Shown here: positions 63,853 to 64,000 of the stretch, piece after piece | How positions within the stretch are numbered: position 1 is the first letter of the stretch | Layout of the letters: every line of letters starts with the position of its first letter | From: Rutstroemia sp. NJR-2017a BVV2 | Lineage: Eukaryota > Ascomycota > Leotiomycetes > Helotiales > Rutstroemiaceae | Assembly (NCBI GenBank): GCA_002946415.1 | Contig: NJPS01000048.1 | Span: forward strand, 62,001-126,000 | Direction of reading: 5' to 3' | Length of the DNA: 64,000 nucleotides | The notes under the pieces: model-generated | Told to the model about the DNA's origin: nothing | Database searches by the model: none | What the model saw: the letters and a program-made list of their open reading frames with translations, nothing else | Program-made: the position numbers and the translations under genes

Positions 63853-64000
63853 TTGGTTCCTATGTGTTTTCCGAGTGTGGGTAACCTTCCCATTTGATCA
63901 AGTAATGAAGCTTTCCTCTAATATACTTCTGATCTAGTATTTCTTCAACTTCGTATTCGGCGTTTGGGTTGATTGGTTCAATTTCGGTATAAGGTGTATT
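63719..64000 (-). pseudogene. pol C-terminus with chromodomain, chromovirus (partial)
   Basis: Minus-strand end of a Ty3/gypsy integrase that enters from beyond the right edge. The chromodomain is clear: YEVEEILDQKYIRGKLHYLI, then KWEGYPHSENT, then a TAG (63860-63862) where Trp is normally found, then EPIKNLN. After the stop the frame continues open with DLEKFHQRNPRLPTK and ends at a second TAG (63719-63721), which looks like the original end. TGG to TAG on this strand equals CCA to CTA on the other, a RIP-type change. The original end overlaps the antisense ORF by 134 bp. Chromodomains of this type are thought to guide insertion into heterochromatin. Confidence 0.85.

Noticed and set aside
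1..64000. tRNA or rRNA genes
   Set aside because: A scan by eye for the TTCRANNC box and cloverleaf context found no candidate good enough to report. A covariance-model scan would decide.

Overview
The window comes from a filamentous ascomycete (Pezizomycotina). The genes have short GT-AG introns with CTAAC/CTGAC-like branch sites, the transposons are fungal (Tad-type LINEs, Ty3/gypsy chromoviruses, Tc1/mariner), NACHT-ankyrin NLR genes are present, and a large AT-rich tract shows decay of the kind made by repeat-induced point mutation (RIP). A leotiomycete is my guess from the style of the genes. The species cannot be fixed from the sequence alone.

Left part, 1-13.3 kb: ordinary gene-bearing DNA. 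I rebuilt exon by exon, on the minus strand, a CHIP-type TPR/U-box ubiquitin ligase (72-1338), the complex III subunit QCR10 (2046-2923, six exons including a 21-nt first and a 9-nt last exon), the ER glucosyltransferase ALG10 (7383-9440) and a secreted But2-like protein (10756-11468). On the plus strand lies a His/Ser/Thr-rich conserved hypothetical protein (5995-6543). Several 10-11 bp minisatellites lie between genes.

Middle, 13.3-21.2 kb: a transition zone with two NLR-type genes. NLR1 (13333-17240) has serine-esterase, NACHT and ankyrin domains. It is broken by a 430-bp foldback MITE with 4-bp target duplications, placed exactly inside the conserved GTPHSG motif. NLR2 (about 19311-21157) is a heavily RIP-mutated relic of the same architecture.

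AT-rich block, about 19.4-62.73 kb: a graveyard of transposons in which the order of insertion can be read from target-site duplications. One LINE (21158-32785) is split by a younger LINE (23295-29145, 12-bp duplication). Further right is a four-level stack. LINE E (duplication TATATTACTTTCTA) is split by gypsy-1 (245-bp LTRs), which carries a mariner relic and is split by LINE D (16-bp duplication), which is split by gypsy-2 (203-bp LTRs, duplication AGTTC). A small 5'-truncated LINE (60724-61469, 13-bp duplication) follows.

Right edge, 62.74-64 kb: GC content returns abruptly at a 418-bp LTR of a much less mutated Ty3/gypsy chromovirus on the minus strand. It has a polypurine tract and the chromodomain end of pol. 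Between pol and the 3' LTR it carries an intact antisense ORF for a Zn2Cys6-like coiled-coil protein, whose 3' end overlaps the pol C-terminus tail to tail. This arrangement is the most interesting candidate for an undescribed system in the window.
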